64,000 bases of DNA. Origin: Pirellulales bacterium. GTDB lineage: Bacteria > Planctomycetota > Planctomycetia > Pirellulales > JADZDJ01. Shown here piece after piece: positions 42,513 to 51,681 of the stretch. Position 1 is the stretch's first letter, and each line of letters begins with the position of its first letter. Position numbers and translations under genes: made by a program. The stretch is taken from contig DATJYL010000064.1 of NCBI GenBank assembly GCA_035499655.1, positions 1 through 64,000 of the forward strand, in the 5' to 3' direction. Below the pieces are notes generated by a model. The model was not told the DNA's origin and searched no databases. It saw only the letters and a program-made list of their open reading frames with translations.

Positions 42513-43766
42513 ATGCACGCCGAAGTCATTTCCATAGGCGACGAACTCACCAGCGGCCAGCGGCTCGATACCAACAGCCAGTGGCTCAGCACTCGGCTAG
42601 GCGAGTTGGGCGTCAGCGTGCTGTATCACACCACCGTTGCCGATAATCTCGACGCTAACGTGCAGGTGTTTCGTCAAGCTGCCCAGCGTGTCGACATTGT
42701 CGTTGCCACCGGCGGCTTGGGACCAACGGCCGATGATCTCACCCGCGATGCCCTGGCCGCCGCCGCCGGCGTGGAATTGGTTCTTGATCCGGACGCGCTG
42801 GCGTACATCGAAAGTTTGTTTGCCCGCCGCAAACGGCCCATGCCGGAGCGAAATAAAGTGCAGGCCATGTTTCCTCGGGGTAGTCGAGTGATTCCAAACC
42901 CTGCCGGCACGGCGCCTGGCATCGACCTCGAACTGCCAGGGCCCAATCGTAAATCAACTCGCATTTTTGCACTGCCCGGCGTCCCGGCCGAAATGCGCGA
43001 AATGTGGGACCAAACCGTCGCCCCCGCAATTTCGGCCTTGCTTGGTTCGCCGCGTGTCATTCGCCACAAGCAAATCAAATGTTTCGGCGTGGGCGAAAGC
43101 GATTTGGAAGCCATGCTGCCCGATTTAATCCGCCGAGGCCGCGAGCCGCAGGTCGGCATCACCGTCCATGGCGCAACCATCACACTCCGCATTACCACTG
43201 CCGGCAACACGGCGGAAGATTGTTATCGGGTCATGAAACCGACTATCGCTACCATTCACGAGTGCCTGGGCGATTTGGTGTTTGGCGAAGGCGACGATGA
43301 ACTCGAACACGCCGTGATGCGACTGCTCCATGCTCAACGTAAAACTTTGGCCACCGCCGAATGGGGCTCCGGCGGCATGATCTCACATTGGCTGGCCGAA
43401 GTGCCCGCTAGCGCCGAGCATTTTTTAGGCGGCGTGGTCGTGCGAAATTCCGCGGCGTTAACTTCACTATTGGGAATCCAGCCTTCGCCAGCTTCATCGC
43501 CGCAAGAAGCAGAACGAATGGTCCGCGAAATGGCCCAGGCTTGTCGCGAAAAACTGGGCGCCGATTACGGTCTGGCCCTCGGTCAGTTGCCCACGGTCGG
43601 TCCGCAGGCCGCCGAGCCGCCGCTGTTATATTTTGCCGTGGCCGGCCCGCACAAAGTAAGCGCGAAATCGTCCCCCTACGCCGGCCATCCCGAAATTCTC
43701 AAAACCCGCGGCGGCAAGCAGGCGCTCAACTTGCTGCGGCTGACGTTGCTGCACGCCCAGGAATAA
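42513..43766 (+). CDS. cinA: CinA-like protein
   Basis: A 417-residue protein. The N-terminal 170 residues form the MoCF/COG1058 domain: VISIGDELTSGQRLDTNSQWL, VATGGLGPTADDLT, and NPAGTAPGI with IFALPGVPAEM; this domain has ADP-ribose pyrophosphatase activity in known CinA. The C-terminal 160 residues correspond to the nicotinamide-nucleotide amidase domain, but the catalytic Ser motif, normally ESCTGG, reads EWGSGG, and the following conserved Tyr/Lys positions are changed. The second activity is therefore probably lost. The enzyme is cytoplasmic and acts in NAD metabolite repair. Confidence 0.9.
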   Translation: MHAEVISIGDELTSGQRLDTNSQWLSTRLGELGVSVLYHTTVADNLDANVQVFRQAAQRVDIVVATGGLGPTADDLTRDALAAAAGVELVLDPDALAYIESLFARRKRPMPERNKVQAMFPRGSRVIPNPAGTAPGIDLELPGPNRKSTRIFALPGVPAEMREMWDQTVAPAISALLGSPRVIRHKQIKCFGVGESDLEAMLPDLIRRGREPQVGITVHGATITLRITTAGNTAEDCYRVMKPTIATIHECLGDLVFGEGDDELEHAVMRLLHAQRKTLATAEWGSGGMISHWLAEVPASAEHFLGGVVVRNSAALTSLLGIQPSPASSPQEAERMVREMAQACREKLGADYGLALGQLPTVGPQAAEPPLLYFAVAGPHKVSAKSSPYAGHPEILKTRGGKQALNLLRLTLLHAQE

Positions 43767-43770
43767 CCGC

Positions 43771-44391
43771 TTATTTTTCGCGGCGAATTTTCGCGAACCA
43801 GGCCTGCGGACCGCCGGGGCTGAATTGCATGTGCCGCGGCAACGTGGCAGAAATTTCGAAGTGAACCGCCTCGATCGATTCAATTTTCCAGCCGTGAGTA
43901 AAAGCGGCCCCGATTTCTGCTTTCGAAACACGCCGCGGCCCTTCCGTTCCCGGTTCTTTGTCGCTAAAGCACATCACGAAATATTTTCCGCCGGGCTTCA
44001 AAACGGCGGCCAATTCGGCGACGTAGCGTTTACGATCATCGTCTGAAAATACGTGGAATAGACCGCTGTCGATGGCGTTGTCGAACTGCTGACCCAGCGC
44101 GCTTAATTTTAACGCATCATGCACCAAAAATGTGGCCTGAATTTTGCGCTGAGCAGCTTTTTGCTTGGCTCGCTGTATCGGCTCCTCCAAAAAATCGACG
44201 CCGGTGACCGTGCAGCCACGCTCGGCAAAAAACAGGGCCGTGTCGCCCGTGCCGCAGCCGGCATCCAAAACCAATCCTTGAATTTCCCCAGCCGCCTGCA
44301 CAAAGGGCTGTTGCGGGCGGCCAATATCCCACGGCGCCGCCTGGGCATACATCTCGCGAAAGGTGTCTTTAGTCGGGACCGGCGTGCTCAT
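43771..44391 (-). CDS. Class I SAM-dependent methyltransferase
   Basis: A 206-residue methyltransferase from the ATG at 44391, which has GAGGAG upstream; a longer frame is rejected on this basis. VLDAGCGTGDTALFFAERG is SAM motif I, VTGVDF motif II, and FDNAIDSGLFHVF with LKPGGKYFVMCFSD the later motifs. The sequence resembles thiopurine/tellurite-type and small-molecule methyltransferases. It is convergent with cinA (4-bp gap). The substrate is unknown. Confidence 0.88.
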   Translation of the reverse strand: MSTPVPTKDTFREMYAQAAPWDIGRPQQPFVQAAGEIQGLVLDAGCGTGDTALFFAERGCTVTGVDFLEEPIQRAKQKAAQRKIQATFLVHDALKLSALGQQFDNAIDSGLFHVFSDDDRKRYVAELAAVLKPGGKYFVMCFSDKEPGTEGPRRVSKAEIGAAFTHGWKIESIEAVHFEISATLPRHMQFSPGGPQAWFAKIRREK

Positions 44392-44443
44392 GAAATAACT
44401 CCTCAATGTTAAGCCACTGCAAAACCTCAATTGGCTGCCTGCC

Positions 44444-45040
44444 TTACGTAGGCGGCTTTTCTTGCACCATTTTGCTGATTTGTTTGAACTGCGGCGCTTT
44501 GGAATCTTGACACCATTCGAACAGCGCCGCTTCGACCGTCGTCAACGTAGCGCCGGCCGCTTCCAGCCGTCGCAAGGCAATTTCGTAATCGAACCGTGAT
44601 CGCGAACCCACAGCGTCAGCCGCCACGTAAACACTAAATCCCTCGGCCAGCAAATCCAGCACCGTTTGCTGAATGCAAACGTGCGCCTCGATCCCGCACA
44701 CCATCCACTTGCGCTTCCCTGCCTTTTCCAATTCGCGGCACAATGCGGGACAGCCGCCGCAGCTAAATGCCGTTTTATCGAACACATGATCCAACCCTGA
44801 CGCCAACTCCGCTGCTGTAGGACCCAAACCCTGCGGATATTGCTCGGTTGCAAAAATCGGCAATCCCAACAGTTTCGCTCCATCGATCAGTCGGCGGATG
44901 TTCCACACGATCTGCGCGTGTCCATCGATCAGGCCGATCAGCTTTTGCTGCACGTCTACAACTAGCAAGCCCGTGTCGCCGGCTGTCATCAATTCAGGAC
45001 TGCGCGGAAGCGTTGATTTCTCATCCATGCTTGCGAGCAT
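44444..45040 (-). CDS. Isochorismatase-family cysteine hydrolase
   Basis: A 198-residue hydrolase from the ATG at 45040. The catalytic triad is Asp in LLVVDVQQ, Lys in DKTAF and Cys in CGIEAHVC. A cluster of extra Cys (SCGGCPALC) after the Lys is unusual. The overall pattern, with EQYPQGLG and a cis-peptide-like VCGIEAH, resembles YcaC/ISOC-type hydrolases rather than true isochorismatases. Alternative starts (TTG at 45049, ATG at 45028) exist. The physiological substrate is unknown. Confidence 0.88.
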   Translation of the reverse strand: MLASMDEKSTLPRSPELMTAGDTGLLVVDVQQKLIGLIDGHAQIVWNIRRLIDGAKLLGLPIFATEQYPQGLGPTAAELASGLDHVFDKTAFSCGGCPALCRELEKAGKRKWMVCGIEAHVCIQQTVLDLLAEGFSVYVAADAVGSRSRFDYEIALRRLEAAGATLTTVEAALFEWCQDSKAPQFKQISKMVQEKPPT

Positions 45041-45123
45041 AGCGATCAAAACGGCCGGTTTCTAGTGGTGATCTGCAACCGATCTTGCCCGATTTTCCCG
45101 CTTCATGTTAAACACGGTTCACT

Positions 45124-45948
45124 ATGAATCAGCTGATTGATCATTCTGGCCCTAAGACTGAGTCTGAAGGTGCCGTCTCAGCGTCCGGCGCCTTCGGCCG
45201 GAAATGGGTGCCGATTTCCATCAACCGCCGCTTAGTGCTGGATGGTCTGTTTTTCGCGCGCCATGTGCCCTTGTATCCGATCGAAAAAGCGTTTGACTTG
45301 GCCAATGTTGCTCAACTGCGGAAATCAGCAAACCGACGAATTTCTTGGGCCGTCATTTTTGTAAAGGCCTATGCCATCGCCGTGAAACAGCATAGCCCCT
45401 TGCGGCAAGCCTACATTCGCTGGCCTTGGCCGCACCTTATGGAAGAGTCGCATAGCACGGCCATGGTCGTCGTTAATCGGAAATATTTGGGGGAAGATCG
45501 CATCTGCTGGGGCAGCTTAGTAAGGCCGGAGAACAGGTCGTTGGCCGACTTGCAAGACGCTCTGGACGCTTACCAAAATGAGCCCGTCGAAGCCGTGTTC
45601 CGTCGGCACGTATTGTTAAGCCGACTGCCCATGCCGCTGCGTCGTTTTCTCTACTGGTGGAATATGAACTTCGCCGGCGGCAAACGTGCCAGGCGATTAG
45701 GCACGTTCACCATGAGCACGCTCGCAGGGCAAGGAGTGCTGAATCGCATGCACCAAACTTGCTTAACGTCCAGCCTCACCTACGGTCCGCTGGATGAAAG
45801 TGGCCACACCTTGGTTACGCTGCTGTGCGATCACAGAGTTGTCGACGGCATCGTAGCTGCCCGCGCCATGACCGATTTAGAAGCCGCGCTCCACGGACCG
45901 ATTACCGTGGAATTGAAAACTATGCAAACCGGCCGCGTCGCCGCATGA
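45124..45948 (+). CDS. Stand-alone 2-oxoacid dehydrogenase E2-type acyltransferase domain
   Basis: A 274-residue protein consisting only of the catalytic acyltransferase domain of dihydrolipoamide acyltransferases. The catalytic His and Asp are in LLCDHRVVDG; RISWAVIFVKAYAIAVKQH and TFTMSTLAGQGV, the latter similar to the usual TxSNxG block, also match. There is no lipoyl or subunit-binding domain and no E1 or E3 gene nearby, so it may be a CAT-like acetyl or acyltransferase acting on a small molecule rather than part of a dehydrogenase complex. Confidence 0.8.
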   Translation: MNQLIDHSGPKTESEGAVSASGAFGRKWVPISINRRLVLDGLFFARHVPLYPIEKAFDLANVAQLRKSANRRISWAVIFVKAYAIAVKQHSPLRQAYIRWPWPHLMEESHSTAMVVVNRKYLGEDRICWGSLVRPENRSLADLQDALDAYQNEPVEAVFRRHVLLSRLPMPLRRFLYWWNMNFAGGKRARRLGTFTMSTLAGQGVLNRMHQTCLTSSLTYGPLDESGHTLVTLLCDHRVVDGIVAARAMTDLEAALHGPITVELKTMQTGRVAA

Positions 45949-45963
45949 TGCACTCTTCAATCA

Positions 45964-48132
45964 TCACAGCGGCTTCTGCCATTTGATGATCCGCAGGCTG
46001 TTGGCAATCACCAGCATGCTTGCTCCCACGTCGGCCGCAACGGCCATCCACATGTTGGCGTCGCCAAATGCGGCCAGAATCATCACTCCCAATTTGGTCG
46101 CCAAAGCAAAACCGATGTTTTGCTGGAGTATTCTACGGCAGCGCCGGCTAAGGCGAATCAAATCGGCGACCTTTGATAAATCCGGATTCATCACCACGAC
46201 GTCGGCCGTTTCCAGGGCGGTATCGCTCGATTGTCCACCCAGCGCAATTCCCACATCGGCGGCAGCGAGTGCCGGCGCATCATTGACGCCGTCGCCCACC
46301 ATCGCTAAGCCGCCCTTCCCAGCCAGCGTTTTCACCCGCTCGATTTTATCCTGGGGCAGCAAATCAGCGTGAACCTCTTCGATGCCAATCTCGCGCGCTA
46401 TCGCCTTGGCTACCGTTGTATTGTCGCCCGTAAGCATAACAATCCGCTCGACTCCCTGGCCGCGGAGTTGTGCAATGGCTTCGGCAACGCCTTGCCGCGG
46501 CTGATCGGCCAGCCGAATCACGCCCAGCAATCGGTCGAAAGTGCCAATCCATGCCATGGTGGCCGCCGACACGTCGAATTCCTTAAGTCGAGCGGCATCT
46601 TCGTTCGACAATTGGAATTCCGAGCCAGCGAATATTCTGGCGTTTCCCAAAAAATACGAATTGCCGCTGATTTCCCCGCGCACTCCGAGTCCACGCAGGG
46701 CCGTTACCGATGTAGCGGTAAAAGACGCAAACCCGCTTTCAACGGCTGCCGCACTAATCGCTCGTGCCAGCGGATGCTCGCTGTCTCGCTCCAGCGCCGC
46801 CGCAAGTTTTATAACTTCTTCACTCGATCGGCCGTTGAATGCCTCCACGCCCACTACCTTCATGCTGCCGGTGGTGATGGTCCCCGTTTTGTCCAGCGCC
46901 ACGCACCTGATGCCCGCAGCCTTCTCCAAAAATTCTCCCCCTTTCACCAAAATGCCTGCATGTGCAGCCTGATGCAGTCCGCTCACAATCGTGACCGGCG
47001 TCGAAATCACCAAAGCGCACGGGCAGGCAATCACCAACAGCACCAGCCCGCGCTGAATCCAATCGAAAGTTCCGACGGCTGAAGCCCAGTGGACTCCGGC
47101 CACTGCCAACAGCGGCGGCATCATCATCATCGCCAGCGCCAGTGCGATGACCACTGGCGTGTAACGGCGGGCAAATGCATCGACAAAACGTTCCGTGGGC
47201 GAACGGGTGGCTCGGGCTTCGTTCACCAGCCGCGCAATGTGAGCCAGCGTACTGTTTTCGGCAGTGCGGGTGACTGCCAACACCAGCGCCCCTTCTCCGT
47301 TGAGCGTGCCGGCAAACACTTTTTCGCCGGGGCGCTTTTCAACCGGAACGCTCTCGCCGGTGATCGGCGCTTGGTTAACCGCCGATTCACCCGTCAACAC
47401 ATCGCCATCGGTCGGAATACGCTCGCCGGGACGCACCAGCACTTGCTCGCCGATGGTCAAATCCACCGGATTCACATCGGCGACACTCTCCGCTGACGTG
47501 CCGTGATTCAATAATCGATGCGCAACATTGGGCGCCAGTTCCACCAACGAACGGATCGCACGTTGGGCACGCGATAAGCTCAATCGTTCCAGCCACAACG
47601 ACACGGCGAATAAAAACATCGCCGTCGCGGCTTCGAAATAGTCTCCAATGGCAATGGCCCCGGTGGCGGCAACAGTCATAAGTACATTCATGTCCAGCCC
47701 GCGCAACCGCACGGCCCGCCAAGCTGCCGCGGCCACCGGAATTCCTGCCACGATCGTCGCCGCAATGGTCAGCGCAACCACGGGAAAAGTCGTACTTCCA
47801 GCGAGCACACGCGCCGCCGTGGCTGCCAGCAGCAGCAAACCGCTGGCGATCATCGGGCGGGGCATCCTGCTCGACCCGCTTTCCCCTGCAGCCTGAAGTT
47901 GCACGGAGGTGACCGGAAGCGCGATCTGCGCGGGAAATCCCGCTGCTTCGATGGCTTGTTGAATGGAAGCCGGTTTTGTTTTTGCTGGATCGTACTCGAC
48001 ATGTAAATTGCGGGACAAATAATCGGGAACAATTTGCGCAATGCCGGGCGTGCCGCGCAAACTGCGCTGAATGAGCGCCAGTTCGTCGGGACAATCGAGC
48101 GCGGGAATATGATATGTCGTGGTTTGCGGCAT
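45964..48132 (-). CDS. Heavy-metal-translocating P-type ATPase, Zn/Cd/Pb type
   Basis: A 722-residue P1B ATPase. The N-terminal metal domain has DCPDE rather than CxxC, as in CadA-type pumps. Eight membrane helices, the transport motif CPCALVIS, the phosphorylation site DKTGTIT, the TGES actuator motif, HPLARA and GDGVNDAPALAAADVG are all present. It should export divalent soft metals from the cytoplasm. It faces hslV divergently across 182 bp. No metal-responsive regulator lies beside it. Confidence 0.93.
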   Translation of the reverse strand: MPQTTTYHIPALDCPDELALIQRSLRGTPGIAQIVPDYLSRNLHVEYDPAKTKPASIQQAIEAAGFPAQIALPVTSVQLQAAGESGSSRMPRPMIASGLLLLAATAARVLAGSTTFPVVALTIAATIVAGIPVAAAAWRAVRLRGLDMNVLMTVAATGAIAIGDYFEAATAMFLFAVSLWLERLSLSRAQRAIRSLVELAPNVAHRLLNHGTSAESVADVNPVDLTIGEQVLVRPGERIPTDGDVLTGESAVNQAPITGESVPVEKRPGEKVFAGTLNGEGALVLAVTRTAENSTLAHIARLVNEARATRSPTERFVDAFARRYTPVVIALALAMMMMPPLLAVAGVHWASAVGTFDWIQRGLVLLVIACPCALVISTPVTIVSGLHQAAHAGILVKGGEFLEKAAGIRCVALDKTGTITTGSMKVVGVEAFNGRSSEEVIKLAAALERDSEHPLARAISAAAVESGFASFTATSVTALRGLGVRGEISGNSYFLGNARIFAGSEFQLSNEDAARLKEFDVSAATMAWIGTFDRLLGVIRLADQPRQGVAEAIAQLRGQGVERIVMLTGDNTTVAKAIAREIGIEEVHADLLPQDKIERVKTLAGKGGLAMVGDGVNDAPALAAADVGIALGGQSSDTALETADVVVMNPDLSKVADLIRLSRRCRRILQQNIGFALATKLGVMILAAFGDANMWMAVAADVGASMLVIANSLRIIKWQKPL

Positions 48133-48314
48133 GCAATCAACGGTGGCTGCGCGATGCTGGTGGCAAGGCTTTTGGGTAACTGCGGAATTATACGTTGCGG
48201 CTCCTCCCCCTGGCAGACGAGCGTTTTTTGGGCCATACTGATTTCCGTTAGTCTGAACGTTCGCACAGAAAAAGTTTTTTAGCTCCGCACTCCTAGCTGC
48301 CTTCCTGCTACGCC

Positions 48315-48857
48315 ATGAAAATCCGCTCCACGACCATTCTCACCGTGCGGCATCAGGGCAAAGTGGCCATCGGCGGCGATGGTCAAGTGACGTTGGGCAC
48401 CGCCGTGATGAAGGCCGACGCGGTCAAAATTCGACGCCTGGCCGAAGGAAAAGTCATTTGCGGTTTCGCCGGTTCCAGCGCCGACGCCTTCGCCCTGTTG
48501 GAACGATTTGAAGCCAAGCTGAAAGATTTTCCATCCAACGTGCCCCGCGCCGCTACCGAGCTGGCCAAGGAATGGCGCACCGATCGGGTGTTGCGACGGC
48601 TGGAAGCACTGTTGGCCGTGGTCGATTCCAAGCATACCCTGCTGGTCACCGGGACCGGGGATGTGATTCAACCCACCGATGGCGTACTGGGGATTGGCTC
48701 GGGCGGTTCTTACGCCGTGGCGGCGGCCCGGGCGTTGGTGGCCAATTCGACGTTGGGGGCCGGGGAAATCGTTCGCAAGGCGTTGGAAATTGCCGCGGGG
48801 ATCGACATTTACACGAACATGAACATCAACGTTGAGGAATTCGCCGGCGAGAACTGA
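48315..48857 (+). CDS. hslV: ATP-dependent protease HslV peptidase subunit
   Basis: HslV forms the proteolytic double ring of HslUV. The 180-residue protein starts [11 protein letters not shown]: the Thr aligned with the catalytic Thr of E. coli HslV is residue 6, so a five-residue propeptide must be removed, as in other HslV with short extensions. [23 protein letters not shown] and [10 protein letters not shown] follow the family pattern. It is followed 60 bp later by hslU and works with it in cytoplasmic protein quality control. Confidence 0.95.
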   Translation: MKIRSTTILTVRHQGKVAIGGDGQVTLGTAVMKADAVKIRRLAEGKVICGFAGSSADAFALLERFEAKLKDFPSNVPRAATELAKEWRTDRVLRRLEALLAVVDSKHTLLVTGTGDVIQPTDGVLGIGSGGSYAVAAARALVANSTLGAGEIVRKALEIAAGIDIYTNMNINVEEFAGEN

Positions 48858-48917
48858 ATCGATTTCAATCCTAAGCCTGTTCCGTTGCCGTTTCGATTTG
48901 ACGAGACCTGCTTCCCC

Positions 48918-50252
48918 ATGCAAGAACTCACCCCACGCCAAATAGTTGCTGAGTTGGATCGGCACATTGTCGGGCAGGCCGATGCCAAGCGCGCCGTAGC
49001 CATCGCGATTCGCAATCGCTGGCGGCGGCAGCAACTGCCAGACGATATGAAGGCCGAAGTTGCGCCCAAAAATATTTTGATGATTGGACCCACGGGCGTC
49101 GGCAAAACGGAGATCGCCCGCCGCCTGGCCAAGTTGACCGGTGCGCCGTTCATTAAAGTCGAAGCCACCAAGTACACCGAGGTTGGCTACTACGGGCGCG
49201 ATGTCGAAAGCATGGTGCGAGAATTGGTTGAAAATGCCATCACGCTGGTCACGGAGCGCGAGCGAAAGAACGTTGAGGAGGAAGCCAAACGGCGCGTTGG
49301 CGAACGCCTGCTTGATCTGCTGGCTCCTGCGCCCCCCAGTTACGACACCGCTCCCGACAGCCCCGATTCTCCCCAGCGCCACGAACGCACGCGGGAAAAA
49401 ATGCGGGCCATGTTGGCTGCCGGAGAAATGGAACAGCGCAAAGTGGAACTGACTATCGAGCAAAAAGCCGTGCCGATGATGTTCACCGGCATGGGGATGG
49501 AGCAAGTCGATTTCGATCTGCAGGGCATGTTCGAGAAAATTTTGCCCAAGAACACCACCCGCCGCGAAGTTACCGTGGCCGAAGCCCGAAAAATTTTGTT
49601 CGACCATGAATGCGAGGCCTTGTTGAACAAGGAGAACATTCATCAGCAGGCGATTGAATTGGCGGAGAACTTGGGGATCATTTTCCTGGACGAGGTCGAT
49701 AAAATTGTGGCCAGCGAAGGCAAAGGGGCCGACGTTTCGCGCCAGGGCGTGCAGCGCGATTTGCTGCCGATTGTCGAGGGCACCACCATTCAAACTCGTT
49801 ACGGCTATGTTCATACCGATCACGTGCTGTTTATCGCCGCCGGTGCATTTCATCGGGCCAAGCCCAGCGACCTGATGCCGGAGTTGCAGGGCCGGTTTCC
49901 CATCCGCGTGGAACTGACCGATCTGACGAAGGACGATTTCATCCGGATTCTCAAGGAACCCAAAAGTGCGCTCACCAAACAATACATCGCACTGTTGGGC
50001 ACCGAAGGCGTGGAATTGGAATTTACGACCGATGCCATCGAAACGCTGGCGGATTTTGCTTTTCGCGTCAACCAAACGACGCAGAACATCGGCGCTCGGC
50101 GGCTGTACACGATCATGGAGCGATTATTGGAAGAGTTGAGCTTCGAGGCGCCTGACATGCACAATGGCCACGTGCCGATCAACGCGCCCTACGTCAGTCA
50201 AAAACTTTCTGCTTTGGCCGAAGATGAAGATTTGAGCAAATTCATTTTGTAA
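48918..50252 (+). CDS. hslU: HslU unfoldase (ATPase subunit of HslUV)
   Basis: HslU unfolds substrates and feeds them to HslV. From the ATG at 48918 (MQELTPRQIVAELDRHIVGQ) it is 444 residues, as usual. Walker A GPTGVGKTE, VEATKYTEVGYYGRDVESMVREL (pore loop region), the I-domain, Walker B IIFLDEVDKI, GVQRDLLPIVEG and the C-terminal EDLSKFIL that inserts into HslV are all present. The longer frame from 48885 lacks support. It is co-transcribed with hslV. Confidence 0.96.
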   Translation: MQELTPRQIVAELDRHIVGQADAKRAVAIAIRNRWRRQQLPDDMKAEVAPKNILMIGPTGVGKTEIARRLAKLTGAPFIKVEATKYTEVGYYGRDVESMVRELVENAITLVTERERKNVEEEAKRRVGERLLDLLAPAPPSYDTAPDSPDSPQRHERTREKMRAMLAAGEMEQRKVELTIEQKAVPMMFTGMGMEQVDFDLQGMFEKILPKNTTRREVTVAEARKILFDHECEALLNKENIHQQAIELAENLGIIFLDEVDKIVASEGKGADVSRQGVQRDLLPIVEGTTIQTRYGYVHTDHVLFIAAGAFHRAKPSDLMPELQGRFPIRVELTDLTKDDFIRILKEPKSALTKQYIALLGTEGVELEFTTDAIETLADFAFRVNQTTQNIGARRLYTIMERLLEELSFEAPDMHNGHVPINAPYVSQKLSALAEDEDLSKFIL

Positions 50253-50268
50253 GGTACGCAATTTGCTC
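50234..50268. terminator. Inverted repeat across the hslU stop
   Basis: GAGCAAATT and AATTTGCTC pair perfectly over nine bases with a 17-base loop covering the hslU stop codon. It may slow or end the hslVU transcript; no strong T tract follows. An ACAAACGTTTGT palindrome lies just after it at 50272-50283. Confidence 0.35.
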
Positions 50269-50317
50269 AGCACAAACGTTTGTCTAGGCGGATGTTTTCT
50301 CTTTTTGGAGCCTAATC

Positions 50318-50521
50318 ATGAAGCGCTTTACACTGGCTGCTTTTGTCGCGGTTTTGTTGCCCATGGCGGCCTGCAATAATCCGAATCCACAGCCGAATCC
50401 GACTCCGCCGCCGAACAATCCGGCCGTGGAAGTGCAAGGACCGGGAACGACCGTGCAGTCGGATAAAAATGGAACGGAAGTGAAAACTCCCGGAGCTGAT
50501 GTCGAGGTTAATAAAAAGTAA
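50318..50521 (+). CDS. Small Pro/Asn-rich lipoprotein
   Basis: A 67-residue protein with a signal peptide and the lipobox LPMAAC, so Cys19 would be lipidated. The mature part is low-complexity (NPNPQPNPTPPPNNP) followed by a short acidic/Lys region with two similar segments (VEVQGPGTTVQSDKNG and TEVKTPGADVEVNKK). No enzymatic motif is visible. It is preceded by TTTTTGGAGCC, a likely ribosome binding site. Its end overlaps the end of tsaE on the other strand by 14 bp. The function is unknown. Confidence 0.7.
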   Translation: MKRFTLAAFVAVLLPMAACNNPNPQPNPTPPPNNPAVEVQGPGTTVQSDKNGTEVKTPGADVEVNKK

Positions 50522-51002
50522 GCCGGCGATTTAATTCGTCGAGCGTTTTTTCATACGGCGCGCCAAGCGCCCGGATGGTTAACTGCCGCGCCGTCTGGCC
50601 GGTTGGCAAAATGGAAATCTCCAACCGGTTGGACGGCAGGCAATTCGGCACGCGATCGGCCCATTCGACAAACGACCAACCTGGTTGCGCAAAGTACTCC
50701 TCGGGCCCGAGCGCCATAAATTCGACTTCGCTGCGCAGCCGGTAGGCGTCGAAGTGGAAAATTGGCACATGGCCCATGTATTCGTGAATGAGCACGAACG
50801 TGGGACTGGCGATGGCTGCCTGTTCCACACCGGCGGCATGCGCTACGGCCTGCACCAACCGGGTTTTGCCGGCCCCCAAAGGGCCAATTAGCGCGACGAT
50901 TGCATTGTGCTTCTGTGTGGCCAGAAGTGATTCTGCCAATGCCGCACCGAAAGCCAGCGTGGCCGTTTCATCGGCCGCTTCAAATTGAAGAACGTCAGTC
51001 AT
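50508..51002 (-). CDS. tsaE: tRNA threonylcarbamoyladenosine biosynthesis protein TsaE
   Basis: TsaE is the small ATPase needed with TsaB/TsaD for t6A37 tRNA modification. From the ATG at 51002 (MTDVLQFEAADE) it is 164 residues. Walker A GPLGAGKTRLVQAVA, ASPTFVLIHEY, PIFHFDAYRL and GWSFVEWADRVPNCLP are family blocks. A longer frame overlaps aat and is rejected. Its start overlaps the end of aat by 8 bp, so the two are coupled. Confidence 0.95.
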   Translation of the reverse strand: MTDVLQFEAADETATLAFGAALAESLLATQKHNAIVALIGPLGAGKTRLVQAVAHAAGVEQAAIASPTFVLIHEYMGHVPIFHFDAYRLRSEVEFMALGPEEYFAQPGWSFVEWADRVPNCLPSNRLEISILPTGQTARQLTIRALGAPYEKTLDELNRRLTFY

Positions 51003-51681
51003 GGATGGATTCCAAGTTGGCGAACTGGACGGATTGTTCCAAGGCATCGGCCAATCGCTGCAGATATTGGTCGCGGGGGATTTCCACCGCGCCCAGACTG
51101 GCCGTGTGGTCAGTAAGCTGCTGGATATCGAACAACTGGTAGTGTCGTCGGTGCAGGTGCCGGATGAGATGGTATAGCGCCACTTTGGAGGCATCGCGCT
51201 GGCGGTAAAACATCGATTCGGCGGCAAAAAAACCGCCGACCGCCACGCCGTATACGCCGCCGGCCAGTTCGCCGGCTGCCCAGGCCTCCACGCTATGGGC
51301 GTGTCCCAGCCGATGCAGTTCCTGATAAGCTGCAATCATCTCCGGCGTGAGCCATGTTTTTCCGCGCCGATCGCCCGTGGAGGCACAACCGCGGATAACT
51401 CCGACGAAATCTTTGTCGCTGGTAATCTTAAATTTTCGGCCACGAATCACATCGGCTAAGCGCCGGGAAACGTGGAATTGGTCGAGTTCGAAAATCGCGC
51501 GTGGGTCGGGGGACCACCATTGCGGCTCGTCGACGCCGTGAATTAAGGGCCACGGAAACAATCCGTGCCGGTAAGCATCGAGCAGCCATTCAGGCGATAG
51601 ATCTCCGCCGATGCACACCAGCCCGAATTCGTCGGCCGATTCGGCGGAGGGAAACCATCGAGATGGCGGCAGTCCGGGCAT
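50995..51681 (-). CDS. aat: Leucyl/phenylalanyl-tRNA--protein transferase
   Basis: Aat adds Leu or Phe to N-terminal Lys/Arg of proteins to mark them for ClpAP (N-degron pathway). From the ATG at 51681 (MPGLPPSRWFPSA) it is 228 residues, the usual length; the 60 residues of the longer frame are unlike the family. LVCIGGDLSPEWLLDAYRHGLFPW, EPQWWSPDPR, HSVEAWAAGELAGGVYGVAVGGFFAAESMF and FDIQQLTDHTASLGAVEIPR are conserved blocks. It is coupled to tsaE. Confidence 0.95.
   Translation of the reverse strand: MPGLPPSRWFPSAESADEFGLVCIGGDLSPEWLLDAYRHGLFPWPLIHGVDEPQWWSPDPRAIFELDQFHVSRRLADVIRGRKFKITSDKDFVGVIRGCASTGDRRGKTWLTPEMIAAYQELHRLGHAHSVEAWAAGELAGGVYGVAVGGFFAAESMFYRQRDASKVALYHLIRHLHRRHYQLFDIQQLTDHTASLGAVEIPRDQYLQRLADALEQSVQFANLESIHD

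Noticed and set aside
48279-50075. 598-residue minus-strand frame opposite hslVU
   Set aside because: No domain is visible and both hslV and hslU on the other strand are unmistakable.
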